From Setaria digitata (lineage: Eukaryota; Nematoda; Chromadorea; Rhabditida; Setariidae): a stretch of 64,000 nt of DNA. The notes beneath the pieces are model-generated. The model was given only the letters and a program-made list of their open reading frames with translations. It did no database searches and was not told the origin of the DNA. Positions 11,860 to 28,300 of the stretch are shown here, one piece after another; the first letter of the stretch is position 1, and each line of letters opens with the position of its first letter. The DNA is taken from contig RCAB01000005.1 of assembly GCA_003640385.1 (NCBI GenBank), forward strand, positions 558,001 to 622,000, written 5' to 3'. Position numbers and translations under genes: made by a program.

Positions 11860-12834
11860 TAAAACGTAAAACTGTTACAGATTAAATCTTTGTAGTTTTT
11901 CCACACTATCTGGTTATTAATAAAATTATTTACTTCAAAATACTTACAGGTTTTAAAATGTCCAGTATGTCGAGCGCCACTGAACGAAGAAGATTTATCA
12001 ATAGTTGATGCGGAATCGATTAATTTGGATGAAGTCGTTGTAGATGAAGATAAGTTCGAATTTAACTGGAAAGAATGGCAAGCAAAACTAGAAGAATTAC
12101 AGCCAATTTTCGAACGACAGAAAGCCAACGGTGGTTTAATTGATTTGGAGGAGGAAAGAAAGCGTTATCTAATCACTGATGAGATAGTGAGTTTAACCCA
12201 TTCGAATTCTCTTCAAGTATATTTTTTCGTTCAATTGTGGATTTTTCTTTTTTTTTTTTTTTTTTCCTTTTCATATTTAGTATATTTAGTTGGAACGTTA
12301 CTAATCCTTAATGTTACCTCTCCGCTTTCTCTGTTGATTTTATCTGTTATAGCGCTTTTCTTCCATTTTACATTTCAAGCTAGATCAATTGATCGTCTGG
12401 TTTTAGAAGAGAGTGACTGTTTCATTTATTTTCGAGCTTACTATATATTTGGTAGCATTAATGATAATGTACCTTTGCCCTTAGTCGAAGGAAATAGTAA
12501 TTTGTAATAGTTACTGGAGTTTAGTTTATGTTTTATATTTTTTTCTTTTTTTTTTCGAAGCACTTCTGAAACTGTTGGAATTATTCAGCTTTTATAGGTG
12601 TTTGGAAGACAACCCGTTGCAGAATCATCTCAACGAGGCGAAAATAACGAAGCCGTTGAACTCGTCGAAGATTTATCAACAAAGGGCTCTTGTCCATTTT
12701 CGGATCATCGAAATTATAGATTGAAACATCCTTATTCTATATATCGACCTGAAAACCCTAAGAATAGTTGGAGTAGTTTTCCCAAAGACAGACTTAAAAA
12801 GAATCGAGGTAAAAGAGGTTTCACGTCTAAGTAG
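10475..12834 (+). CDS. rnf25: RNF25 (AO7)-type RWD-RING E3 ubiquitin ligase
   Basis: RNF25 is an E3 ligase recruiting UBE2D/UBE2E-type E2 enzymes; in mammals it ubiquitylates ribosomal proteins during translation-stress responses. Exons: 10475-10551, 10805-10901, 11022-11159, 11318-11536, 11950-12186 and 12598-12834 (335 codons, phases consistent). The RWD domain spans ~residues 1-105: EEEIEVLQSIYGDELFVE at the start, then ELPKQYPKASPKVYLRQPRG carrying the YPxxxP turn. The RING follows: CPICLNGF, the CDHYIHLHC segment, then after an insertion CPVCRAPLNEED. After the RING come ERQKANGGLIDLEEERKRY, a strongly conserved RNF25 element, and a basic C-terminus. It is shorter than human RNF25, lacking most of the C-terminal tail. 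Intron 4 carries (TA)n arrays and a 47-nt copy of the next intron's donor region. Confidence 0.93.
11751..11797 (+). repeat. 47-nt direct repeat, copy 1 (RNF25 intron 4)
   Basis: Exact copy of 12186-12232. It begins AGTGAGTTTAACCC and ends TTTTTTCGTTC. It lies inside the intron between the RING exon and the CPVC exon, flanked on both sides by (TA)n tracts. Confidence 0.95.
11815..11853. repeat. (TA)n microsatellite
   Basis: About 19 TA units in RNF25 intron 4. Shorter palindromic TA tracts are present at 11677-11730. Confidence 0.85.
12186..12232 (+). repeat. 47-nt direct repeat, copy 2 (RNF25 exon 5 / intron 5 donor)
   Basis: The copy starts at the last exonic base and covers the working 5' splice site (ATA|GTGAGT) plus 45 nt of intron 5. 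It is identical to 11751-11797, about 435 nt upstream. Confidence 0.95.
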
Positions 12835-13429
12835 TACCATTTGAAATGGTGGATAAGTAAATAGAATTTTAACCACTGGTATAATTCGCTTGATTTTTCC
12901 AGACCATATTTTATTTGTGGATGCAGCTTATGTTTGAAATTATGTTTTTCAATGGTTGGAACTCTTTAATTTGATAAGTATACTTATATTCTAAATTTAG
13001 AAGGAGAATGGGTACGTTTGAGCACTGTCTGTTTTGATCCGTGCTATGTTTTATGTTCGTACTAATTAGGTTTTAGAAAAATATCCATTAGTTCTTAAGT
13101 TACCGTTGAGACCAAATTTTTTTCTTCGTCGTATAAAAGTGCAGGTAGAACGAATAATGTTTCATTTCATGTTGTGATCATAATTTCCCACTGTTTGACT
13201 GGAATATTGACAAGGATCGTGTGATACTGCTATAGCTAATGTCTTACATAAAAAACATCTGGTTGGTAACAGGCGAATGATTTCTGAGGTGTGAAAGAAA
13301 GGAGATTGCTTAGTAAAGTTCTGCGTAATGTATTAATGGTTGTATGATATTTCTGTTAGTGGTCGAATGGTATTTCTCCTACAGATCTATAGCTGTCATT
13401 CATTCTTTGTACCAATCATTGATACCAGA

Positions 13430-13917
13430 ATGAAAATTGCAGTTCCAGCTCTGCTCTTGTTGTTTGCGGTTTACTTGAAATCCAGAAGTTTGCAAGCAAA
13501 GTTCATTATTTACTTTAAGTCCGTCTTTTTCTTCAAACTGATGGAGGTTGATATATAGAGTATATAAGGTACGGCTGACAAAGTTTACAGGTTACTGCAT
13601 CTTATTTTCATGGAGTACAAGCGTCGGTTGATGGATCTACTGTCAAATACTCCACAAGTTCCAGTAGTACTTAGTTTTGTCGGACTGTTTAAAATGAGAG
13701 AGATTTTTTTTTCAGTAGTAAGCTTAAATAGGGTTCGGGCTTCAGAATCAAAAAAAGAATTGTTTAGAGCACTGTCTGATATTTCAAACCATCCCATCAT
13801 TTTCACTTTTGGAATTCCTGTTGCAGTATTTTGTAGCATAACCTGGCCTCAGAGCCACGTGTGGAGTGACATTTTAAGCCTTTGGTTATTTACTTTTCCG
13901 TTGCTTAACAGGTTTTA
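13430..13917 (+). CDS. possible small membrane/secreted protein, very uncertain
   Basis: An ATG at 13430 begins a signal-like segment, MKIAVPALLLLFAVY. A TTTACAG acceptor at 13584-13590 opens a 109-codon frame to the TAA at 13915-13917 that includes hydrophobic stretches such as HPIIFTFGIPVAVF. A phase-2 donor near 13518 could join them but is weak. The opposite strand is also open over 13839-13585 (84 codons), with a vague resemblance to MPN-domain proteins of the Abraxas type around the MMGWFEI segment. Only one of the two can be the main signal, and both may be chance. Confidence 0.2.
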
Positions 13918-14619
13918 ATTCTTGAAAGGCTCTATATTGTCAGTCTTGCTTTTTTGGCATTTTTTCTACAGCCTACTTGTAATTGTTTTCGGTAACGTAT
14001 CTATCATCAGCAATCCATCTTTCTCGAAAAAATTTTACTAGCTTTACTAGTAGTTTTCCTTTACAGATAAGAAGAGTAGGGGATTTCAGGATTGAGTTTG
14101 AGAATGAGTTTCTTTACTGGTCTAGGAATGTGTGGGTCACTTCGAAAATAATTTATTGGCCCTTCACAAAAGAAATATTCAGCGAGACATTTCTATTTTT
14201 TATAAAAAAATTATTCCCCTAGCCGTCATTTTAACAGAGATGTGTGGCTATGGTTCAGAAATGTTGTGTCTTATTTCTTTTAAGATCCGGAATCTTTCCA
14301 TGCTTTCCTGTTACTTCTGAGGGCACTTCTCCTCATTAATTTTTCCTTCTTTTGCTTATTTAAATCAGAAATGAAACCGCAGTGGTAATGAATTCAGTTA
14401 CAGATCGAATTCTTACCTGGTACCTACTATCTTTAATTGTTTCGTGTATTTAGATTTATGATATTTACTTCATAAGGCTTTGTTACTTCCTTTTTCTTTT
14501 ACCAACATAAGTCAATAGCTTCACTCTTCTCCCGTCATCATCATTTAAGCATTTCTATTGATGATTTCTAGAGCAACATTTCTTGGTCCTATTAGTTTTA
14601 CCACTAAATTACACATACA

Positions 14620-14621
<2 letters not shown>

Positions 14622-14676
<55 letters not shown>
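14622..14676. repeat. (CT)27 microsatellite
   Basis: An uninterrupted CT dinucleotide array. Intergenic; likely polymorphic in copy number. Confidence 0.95.
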
Positions 14677-14678
<2 letters not shown>

Positions 14679-17600
14679 TTTCGTCGTTTGCTGGCCATTT
14701 TAATTCGTAAAATTTTTTAATTTTTCACTGCAGTCATTAGAAAGAATTTCCATCCAAAAATCTCAGAATTTTGACAATCAGTTGTGTAAACTTCAGCGTT
14801 TTGTATATATATATAGTCTACACACATTATATTCGTATTTCAATGTAGATGGAGCGGTCGGATCGTGGATCGTTTATTCCGTTCATCCGTCCGTGTTGCG
14901 TTCGATTTCATCTGGACGGCTTCTTGTTCTATCTGAGCCTTTCCTTTGAACACTTTGTAGTTCTTCCATATAAACTTCTTTCAATTTCTCTTGCACACGA
15001 AATATCTAATACACCTTTAGAAGTTTTAACAGTGGCAGTTCAAAAAAATTCTTGCTTTTTGCAGCGAGAAATTTAAAATATGAAGGACAGTTGATATCTG
15101 CGTCGTGAAGAATTTGGCATTTTACATTGAGGAGTTAATTAAGGTCCTAGTTACTTTCTTGGTTTTTTTCATCTTCTGTCCTTATTTCCATTCCAAATTA
15201 CCTGACCATTAGCCATGATTTCTTAAATTTTGAAAATATTTTCTGCTTTTCATTTCATTAATTTTCACCGTTATACTTATTCATAATTACTCTGTTTTAC
15301 TACCGTACAGCTTGCTATCAGGAACGGATGCAACACTTATTCTTGGCTGTTAATTATATTCTTACATTTTGAATGAATCCTCCTTAATTATTTTTCCTTT
15401 CTTTTTTAATTTTTTTAAGTCAAATATCCCAATAAGTACAGAACTTTCAAATCGCAGTTGTTGAATACGCATAGACAAACGTTAATATTAACAGCACAGA
15501 GTTACCAGTCACATTATGATATCCTGCAAAAGTGTCTCTTTTAATAACTTCAGTACTGAACAAAGGCCGTGTAACTGCAGAAAAACCTGTGCTAACATGA
15601 AGAATTCGCGCAACTTTTCAAATAGTTAAGTGTAATTTTGTTCTTCACCTCTGTTTGCTCTGGTATCTCTTCCTGATATTCTCGGGTCGAAAAATGACAA
15701 CCAGTGGATGACGACTAAAAATTTTTGTACTACCATTCTTCTACAATTCACAAGTCTCTCGTGCAATCCTAGTCATTGCTTCATGATTACTTGTTTTGCA
15801 TCTATACAGGCACGGATGCGTTGCTTCGCACAATCGCCCTTATTTTAGTCGCATGCTTTTATGATTTCTTTTGATTCATATTTCTGGAAATGGAAGCATC
15901 TCTTGAGGACATGAATTTTTTTTTACGAAAGGTATTAGTTCGGTGTTAGTGGCTGTGATTCCGGTGAAGTCGTTTTCTCTTCAAGCTTTTTTTTGCATGT
16001 TGAGTAGTAGCAGGTGTCCTGTACTTCCCATTTCTTTTTTAATTTGTTTGAAAATACTGAACATTTCTTTAATAAAGCTTTTAGTAAAATCTGAAATTTA
16101 TATAAGACAAACTTATTTCAAAATCTTTTTTTAGGCACTAACATTCCCTTTTCTTCTGTTCATCAGCATCGCTGAAGACATAAATTTTAAGCTTTAATCA
16201 CCAGTGATGGACATTCAGTTGGGACTTAAATAAAGTGACCGAGTGCCACGGAACTGATCATACTGGAATTATCCATGATAGAATAATCAGTAATTCGGTC
16301 TGAAAGGCAACTTTGGAAAATAGAATAAAGAAATATAAACAGAACACCGCGTGTGTGCTGTTTATATGATGGAATTATAAAAAATTTCATCACGTAATAA
16401 GACATTGTAAAAAGAAATATAGATATAAATAATGAAAAATTAACGTGAGTAGGTCTGCATCTAACTGATGTTGGTACGACTGCCTTAAAAGTGATAAAAG
16501 TAAACTAAAATTTTATTTTGTAGTGCTCAAAATGCAACTATTTAGATGTATTTGTTGTTGTTTTTATAACAAAATATTGACTGCTACCTAGCATTCTAAC
16601 AATTTGTTGCGACTTTCTGTTATTTTAAAACCATTCCAAAATGTTTCACTCTACCTCACTGTTAAGATATCCACTCATTTTGTGTGAAATTCGTTCGATT
16701 TTAATTTCCTTCACTTCCTTTGATAATTTTTCTTTTTGTAGGAAGTGAAGTTTTTGCTTCAGAATTACCTTTTCAGCGTTCTTTCAGATCCCTTCCTTTA
16801 TATTTATTTCTAACTGGTAAGCAATGAAATTCCACAGTAAAGAATTACAGGCTCAACTTTGAAGAGTCTGTGCACAACCTAATCGATATTATCCAATGCA
16901 ATGTGTTGTCAGATTACCGTCCAACTGAAAATTTCCGAAGTTCTTATAAAAAGTAATGTGCAAAAATAATCGTTTCCGACAGAGTATTATTTGGGTTAGA
17001 GTACTAGATGTTGGGTAGTGGCAGTTGTAGAAACATGTATCATAAATTTTTTAATAGAAATGAGATTCTGAAAGTGGAGCATGAAATGTTACTGCTTGCT
17101 ATATGCTATCAGTACTTTTTGCCATTCCTATCAAGTTGTTAACCAGTGGTGGTGAATTTTCCCTGAACAGTGTAATGTTCCTTCTAAAAAGATTTGTTTC
17201 GTATTGTTAGCGATTACTAAAAATTGCCTGAATCCATCCGAGGATTCTCCCTTCTAGTTATTTCGATTAATTTAGCTCTGGAGTTTAGAGTTTCCTTTAT
17301 TCACTTTACAACTTAAGGCGAAGGGACCGTGTTGCAGCTGACTAATTTTCAGGGGAAACAGCTTTACTTATTGACGCACCATAGCCAGTAGAATTTTTTT
17401 AAAAACTTTTTTCTTTCACTACGATTTGGCACCTTCCAGGCATCATAACTGTTACATTGTTTTGAAAAGATATTTTGTGGTGTCATTTGCAAAAGACAGG
17501 CGATTCGCGGAAAAGAGCATTCTTTGATGACGGCTTTATATCCGAAACTGAGATCATCAAAGAGGGAGGTAATCTGAAATTTAACACTGCAAGACACATG

Positions 17601-18861
17601 ACATTTCGCACATCATCTTTCCCACTGCTTGAATTATTAGTAATAATCACTAATTTTTTCAGTAGTTTTTTTGTTTTATAAAATCAAGACTGCTGTTGAT
17701 TTGCTTGATAACTTATTCGTTTAGCTAGTTTGTGTGAGTGGAGGAATTCAGCGCGATATGGAAAGGATCAGAGAGAATTCTAACCAAGTCATTTGGTTGT
17801 CATTTTTGACACGAGCAACCTTTAAAGTTCCTTAAAATATCGAAACTTAGACTGCAATATTTTTAAAGTCTAGGATCGGAATTTTTTGTGCTAAAGGTCA
17901 GGTTCGGACTGAATTTCCTAACAGTAATGAAACTGAAAGTAGCAACTAGGACTGAAATTCTTTTAATAATTGGCTAATCGATACTGGGTTATTTCGGGGA
18001 TTCTGGCCGACGATGCTCCCAGTGGAGTTCCCCCGTCTCTCTTCATTCCAGTGGTAGGCAACCACTACTATCCTCCTCTTCCTCTCTCCCTTCCACATAG
18101 CACAACGTCCTTCAACTTCTGTCCTACTCATACCTGAGGAGCCTCATTTAACACACACGGAAAGGAAAGGCAGTGTCATCTTTATGTCACCTCTCTTTCT
18201 CTCTCCCTTTCTGTAGGTGAGAGGGAGGGGCGTAGGAGAAAGGAGGGTTGGATTTTGTGTGTCCTCAATGTTAGTACTGTTGTAAACAAGTGTGGAGTAA
18301 CGTCACCTGAAATACGTCTAGACAGAAGCAACGTGAGTCTTGTCGCTTACCCCCGTGTTCGCTGACTTGCTGCTTTAGCGCCCTTCAAGTGCGGTGCTGC
18401 ACTCGAGAGCGAGGAAAAGGCATGCTGCGCTGTTCCCTTTATGCTTGCAGCAGCATCCGTTACGTGCAACAGTTTCCGTGAACTTCGAGAATTTATGCAA
18501 CCCTTCCACTGCAGCCGACCACACTCCTGATAAGTAGCTTTTCTGCTAAAACATTGCTACTAGTCTGCTACTTGGGCTTTTATTTCTCCGAAGTCTGTCT
18601 TGGCTGCCTTCTGTTTTCTATTTCCAATCCAGAAAAATGGAAAGTTTACGTAGTAAAGCTGAGATTTATTGGTGCTGGACAAAAGGATGTTTCAAAAATG
18701 TTTGGTCTTGGTTAACCTGGTTTACGATGAGCTTGTTAGATTTGTGCGGTTTAACATCACCCTTCAGCCGATCAGAAGCAACTGGCAAGAGCTGTGATAT
18801 CGAACGAGGTGTTGGTCCCGGTGGAGTGATCGCTGAACTAAGACCTGGCCATTTAACACGG

Positions 18862-23484
<4,623 letters not shown>

Positions 23485-25371
23485 TTTATTTATTTATTTT
23501 TTTCTTTTTTGAAATATCAAATCTTCTGCTGATGGGACGAGAGTAAAAATCATCATTAAAACATTTGTATGAATGTTCTGGATCTTTTGGCAAGGTCTCT
23601 CCATTGAGTTCCATTTATTTTGCGTTGTAGTAATTACATGTCAGCAGTGGATGTATTTTTTACATTTCATTTAGAAATTTCCAGAATTTTAAAAAATCTG
23701 TGCACACGTAGCATATGTTGTATTTCGATGCTAGTTATAATAGCTTTACATCTTTCCTTTTAAACCTTTATATTTTATATTGGAGGATCAGTTCATCATT
23801 GGTCATTGTTTCATCACTTTCCAACACTCTTAGCATACCCTATCCTACACCTTTACCATCCTCAAAAAGTAGGATAAGTTTTATGATTCTGAACGCAAAT
23901 ATTGAACACAGTATAGAGATTTTAGTTTATCAGCGAAGAGCACGAAGGTCAAAGAAGAAAGATATATCAATGACTACCAAAAAGAGTAATTTATGGTGGA
24001 AAGATGTGACAGATTAGGAACTGGCTTCCTTTTCAGGTTTTGTGTCCTTTAATCTCTTGCTTATCTGTAATTTGATGGAGTTATGGTTTTTATAATGGCG
24101 ATAGTTCAAACGGATTAGGATAAACATTTGCTTGAAAATTTTCTGCCCACTGCTATGCATGTCTGTTCTTATATCAATTTAAAAAGCTCAGAACTTTTCT
24201 AAATTATTTCGTAATCTCGTCAACTGTTAAATTCGAAAAAAAGATTTTATCGTTCAGATTTTGTTCGCATATTGTTGTCGACACAAATTGCTGCGTTTAT
24301 CCGTAGTATTATTTATTCAATGGGATTATTGGATACGTAGCCATTTTCACACCGTTGAAGCTTAAAACTTTTCATTCATGTAAAAGAACCAATGAATTTG
24401 GTATGCATTAAGCTAGGCTTCTTTGTCTGTGATCCACTTATTTTGTGATGAGATCGATTCAGAATCATAAATGCCGCCTGAAAACCACCCCAACTACCAT
24501 AGCAGGATTGAAATGTTTCCTCTAGGTTAGCAAGATTGCTGCACAATGCGTCTCGGTCCAGACCACATAGTCACTTCCGGAAGCAAGTTACGAGTGCAAG
24601 CTCTTTATGTTGTTTGGTCGTTTTCAGTAGTCCTTGTTTATGTTGGGAAGATGATATTGTTGTGTGAATTTACTGACGGAATTCGAAGTCATCTTCAGGG
24701 CAGCATCATAAGAGTAGCTGAGAACACGTGATTTTTATGCAGCCCAGGCTTATTTTAGTACTTGGACAAAGAATTCGTCTGCAATTACCGTATCTATCAT
24801 GATAAAACCAGTATTGAATTTATCAATGTATCATGCAACGAGGAGCGAATTAAACGAAATCTTTGACCTCTAGGAGTGGTATCGTCGTCGATTCCTGTGT
24901 ACTACACAGGTTCGCAATCAAGGATATTTGGGTGTATGCAGTAGTCGGTGCATTCTCCATTCCTTTCATTCAAGGGATCTCAGTGCGGTCTAAGTTCTTC
25001 AAACAGTTATCATGAACTATTTCAGTGTTCCCTAGCAAGCTACTTCTGTTAATTCAAGGCTAATCGATGACAGAAACTAAGAAACTTAATAATCCTTACA
25101 TAATTTATTTCTTTGTGGCTTCTCCTTAAGTCACAAACTGACTGTACAGTCATTAGCTTATGCGCTCAGTCTTACAATCGGAAACCATGACGTCTCTCTT
25201 TGTTTGGAGCAAAAATAACGGGCGTGATTTTGCTACTGATGTTTGCATCAGATGTTTTCTACGAACTTACACTAACAATTTTAGGCTGAAGAAAATGAGA
25301 TTTCATCTTTCGGCTGTCTTTTTATTCAGCTAACATATTTATTCCGCTAATGTTCTGCGTGCACTGATCTG
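23485..25371. other. intergenic, no gene seen
   Basis: Between the Ral and TMEM87 genes. A 100-codon open frame at 23715 and a 61-codon one at 24546 lack splice support, and neither resembles a protein family I know. Confidence 0.5.
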
Positions 25372-28300
25372 ATGCTGAATACGGAGAATCGAATTATAAA
25401 TTGCTTATTTTGGTGGCTTTTTCTAGTTATAACTTTGAACAGGAATTGTTTAGCACATCTTTTAGCACCAGCTATTCTATCCACGAAACTTCAGCTGAAA
25501 GCTGATACGGTATGGTTCTTTTTTTCAAAACTGCGCATAAATTATGCTCATGCATTCTAAGGAGCTAACTATCTATGATATAGTTTTTTATCAACTCTTT
25601 TTCTCAGTGTCACTGCAGATCGAGTATGTTGGTTTTCCTCAGTCAGCTCTGAATGGTACTGAGGTGGAAATACGACTTCAGTGCTCCGATGATTCAGATT
25701 TGACTTTCCAAGTACAATATGTAATAAGAAGTTCTCCATGTGATAAGGAGTTTTTTGACGCCGGTCGACATGTGCAAGTGAAGGATTTATTAGTAAGTCG
25801 ATCAGCTTTGTTTCCGTTATGATGAATGAATCCGACGGCTCTTACGCAGTTATCTCGATACACAGAGTAGTTTTTCTTTTTGATGGATTAAGTTACACGT
25901 AGACTGGATTTAGAAATATAGCTCGGCTATACCATAACTTGTTCTTGTTTTTGTGATGAGGGCTTGAAAAAAGCTGAACTTATGATCATCTTTGCTTCTT
26001 CCCATGTTTTTCTACTCACTTTCCATCGTAATTACAGAACTTTTACTTCGAACACGAGTGGGAGATACCACCTGGATACGATTATACCAAAATTTTATTT
26101 TACAAGTCTCAGAAGCAGCAGTTTAATTGTCGGCAGTCGCATGGCATAATACTTGTCCAGGAAGACGAGCGCCCACGTCGACCACTGGAAATACATAATG
26201 TCAAACAGGTTTGAACTAAATACCGCTTCATTCCTAAATTAACCTAAAATAATATTATGCAATCTCAAGTTGTGATGTAAATTTATAAAACAACGCCGGA
26301 TAAATTTAAGATTGAGAAAGTAAATTGTTTCATTCTGGATTTGCTCAGCTAGATAGGAAATAAGTGTGCTTTCATTTGCTTCTATTTTTGTCTTTATTTG
26401 ATTCCTCTCTTCCCTATCATCTTTTTCTAGACGAGTTCCAAATACTCGAACACTATGAGTACAACCACATCTGATGTTAAACAGGATCAGCACATTCTTA
26501 GACGCAGTCATCAACAAGTAAAGGCAAGATCCAAGCGTGAATTTGCAGGCCTTAATGGTGACTCACTGGATGGTGGCACTAAAACAACACTTAGGTGAAA
26601 AACTCTTTGTGTGTTCTCTGCTCATTACTTCTTCAGGGACGTCACTGTAATTTCAATGCCTTCTTTGCATTTTCTCTTAAAATCAAATGGTTGTTGAAAT
26701 TAGCTTATTGGTTTCTTTTTCTTATACCTTAGATGAAGGAAATTTGATTTGTTTGTTACCGCAGTTTATCAAAAAAAAATCTGGCTTTTTTACCCCCTTT
26801 ATTTTCACAATTTCTTTTTACAGTTCTTGGCATCCAGTGCAGAAACTTCCAGCAGATGGCATATATTTCCTGGTGATCAAATTTACCGTTGTTAAGTACA
26901 ATTCATTGGAAATGATTACACAATGTTTGTCTTTAATAATATATGCTTAAACCATTGAAGACAAAAAGGACTGAATGATAAAATTCTGGTAGTTTTCCTA
27001 AAACGTCTTACCGTAAGAGGTAGTAAGTAATTCTATTGTCTCATGTGATGAAAAAACAGTAACTCCCTATGAAGAATAATTTTAGTTCAAGAATTGTAAC
27101 TAAAATGTTACTTTATTATTCGCTATATAATTCTACCGTATTTGTGGTTTAATTTTAGCATCACTTGTTCACAATTTAACAGTAGTTGTACAGTGGCGTA
27201 GTCCTTATGGGCATTTGAGTGCAATCGATTATCCACTACTTAGGTTCTACGCTTTTATGTGGCTTTTCTACGCTATGCTAGCTCTCATTTGGTAAGTTGC
27301 TTTGCATTTCGTAGAATTTGGCTTACATTGTTTATTTAGAAGCTCATTTAATCATCCGAAGTTCAGACTCTAAATTTGTGGACTTAAAAAGTTTTCTTCT
27401 TTGTAAAACTAGTCATGAAAAAATAATTTGTTAATAAACTAACATATACTCTGAAGAAATTGAAGACTGATGGAAAAAGTATTTTTTTTTTTCGCTTCAA
27501 TAGAACGAATATTTTTGCAATATGTTTTTAAATTTTCACGTTTATGAAAAATCAGTCAAAAAATACTGTCATAAATGTTTTTTTTTCTTGACACTAATGT
27601 CATATCACCTGTCCTTTTTTCATCTTTGTAGGTTGGTATGCTGCTTACGTTATTGGATGGACATTTTGAGAATACAATTCTGTATCGGTAAAATTTTACA
27701 ACATTTTATATACTTCTGCAGTAAAGTTAGACCATTTTGCAAAGTTCCAAAATTTTGCAGGTGATGTATATTCTGAGATAAACGGCTATATTCAGGTGCT
27801 GTGATCGTTGCTGGAATGATTGAGAAAGGGATGTTTTATTCAGAATATGCGGCAATGAATGAAGAGGGTGTCACTATTCACGGTTTCATTGAGGTGGTTA
27901 ATTTTATTCGGGCTTAAATCCAGATTTCTTGTCAGCCTACATTTTTTAATTACAGCATATGAACTGATTTGTTTGTCTTCTATTTTTTATTCCTTTGTGA
28001 TAGTAGTTGGAAAATTTGTTCCTGAGGTACTATGATTTATCTGCCTCTTTCATGTTTTAGGCTGCAGAGTTAGTGTCATGCTTGAAACGAACAATGGCTC
28101 GTATACTAATTATAATAGTATCACTTGGGTATGGTGTTGTGAAACCAAGACTTGGCAGTACCGTTAGTCAGGTCGACTCCTTTCACGCTGTTTATTTCTC
28201 TGTTTTTTGATTCCCTTCCGTAATATTTCTTGATTTCATTCTAATTTTGAGAAGGGGTATGACTTTTTGCTTTTGGAATATACAAATAAGGCGAAAAGAA

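Larger units (their letters stand above)
12835..18636. other. gene-poor interval, ambiguous coding traces
   Basis: Nearly 6 kb with no recognised gene. It contains the two-strand open region at 13430-13917 (listed separately), a CT microsatellite, and an isolated 75-codon ATG ORF at 14849 preceded by a CAATGTAG acceptor-like site. The part 18140-18500 is less AT-rich than its surroundings and lies directly upstream of the Ral gene, so it may be that gene's promoter or 5' leader. Confidence 0.45.

Noticed and set aside
11778..12128. 116-codon - strand ORF
   Set aside because: Antisense shadow of RNF25 exon 5 extended by the TA repeat (Tyr-Ile run).
14849..15076. 75-codon ATG ORF with acceptor-like upstream sequence
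   Set aside because: No partner exons, no recognisable domain, and the - strand is equally open in pieces.
23715..24017. 100-codon ORF downstream of Ral
   Set aside because: Begins with a non-ATG codon, low complexity, no splice signals or family match.
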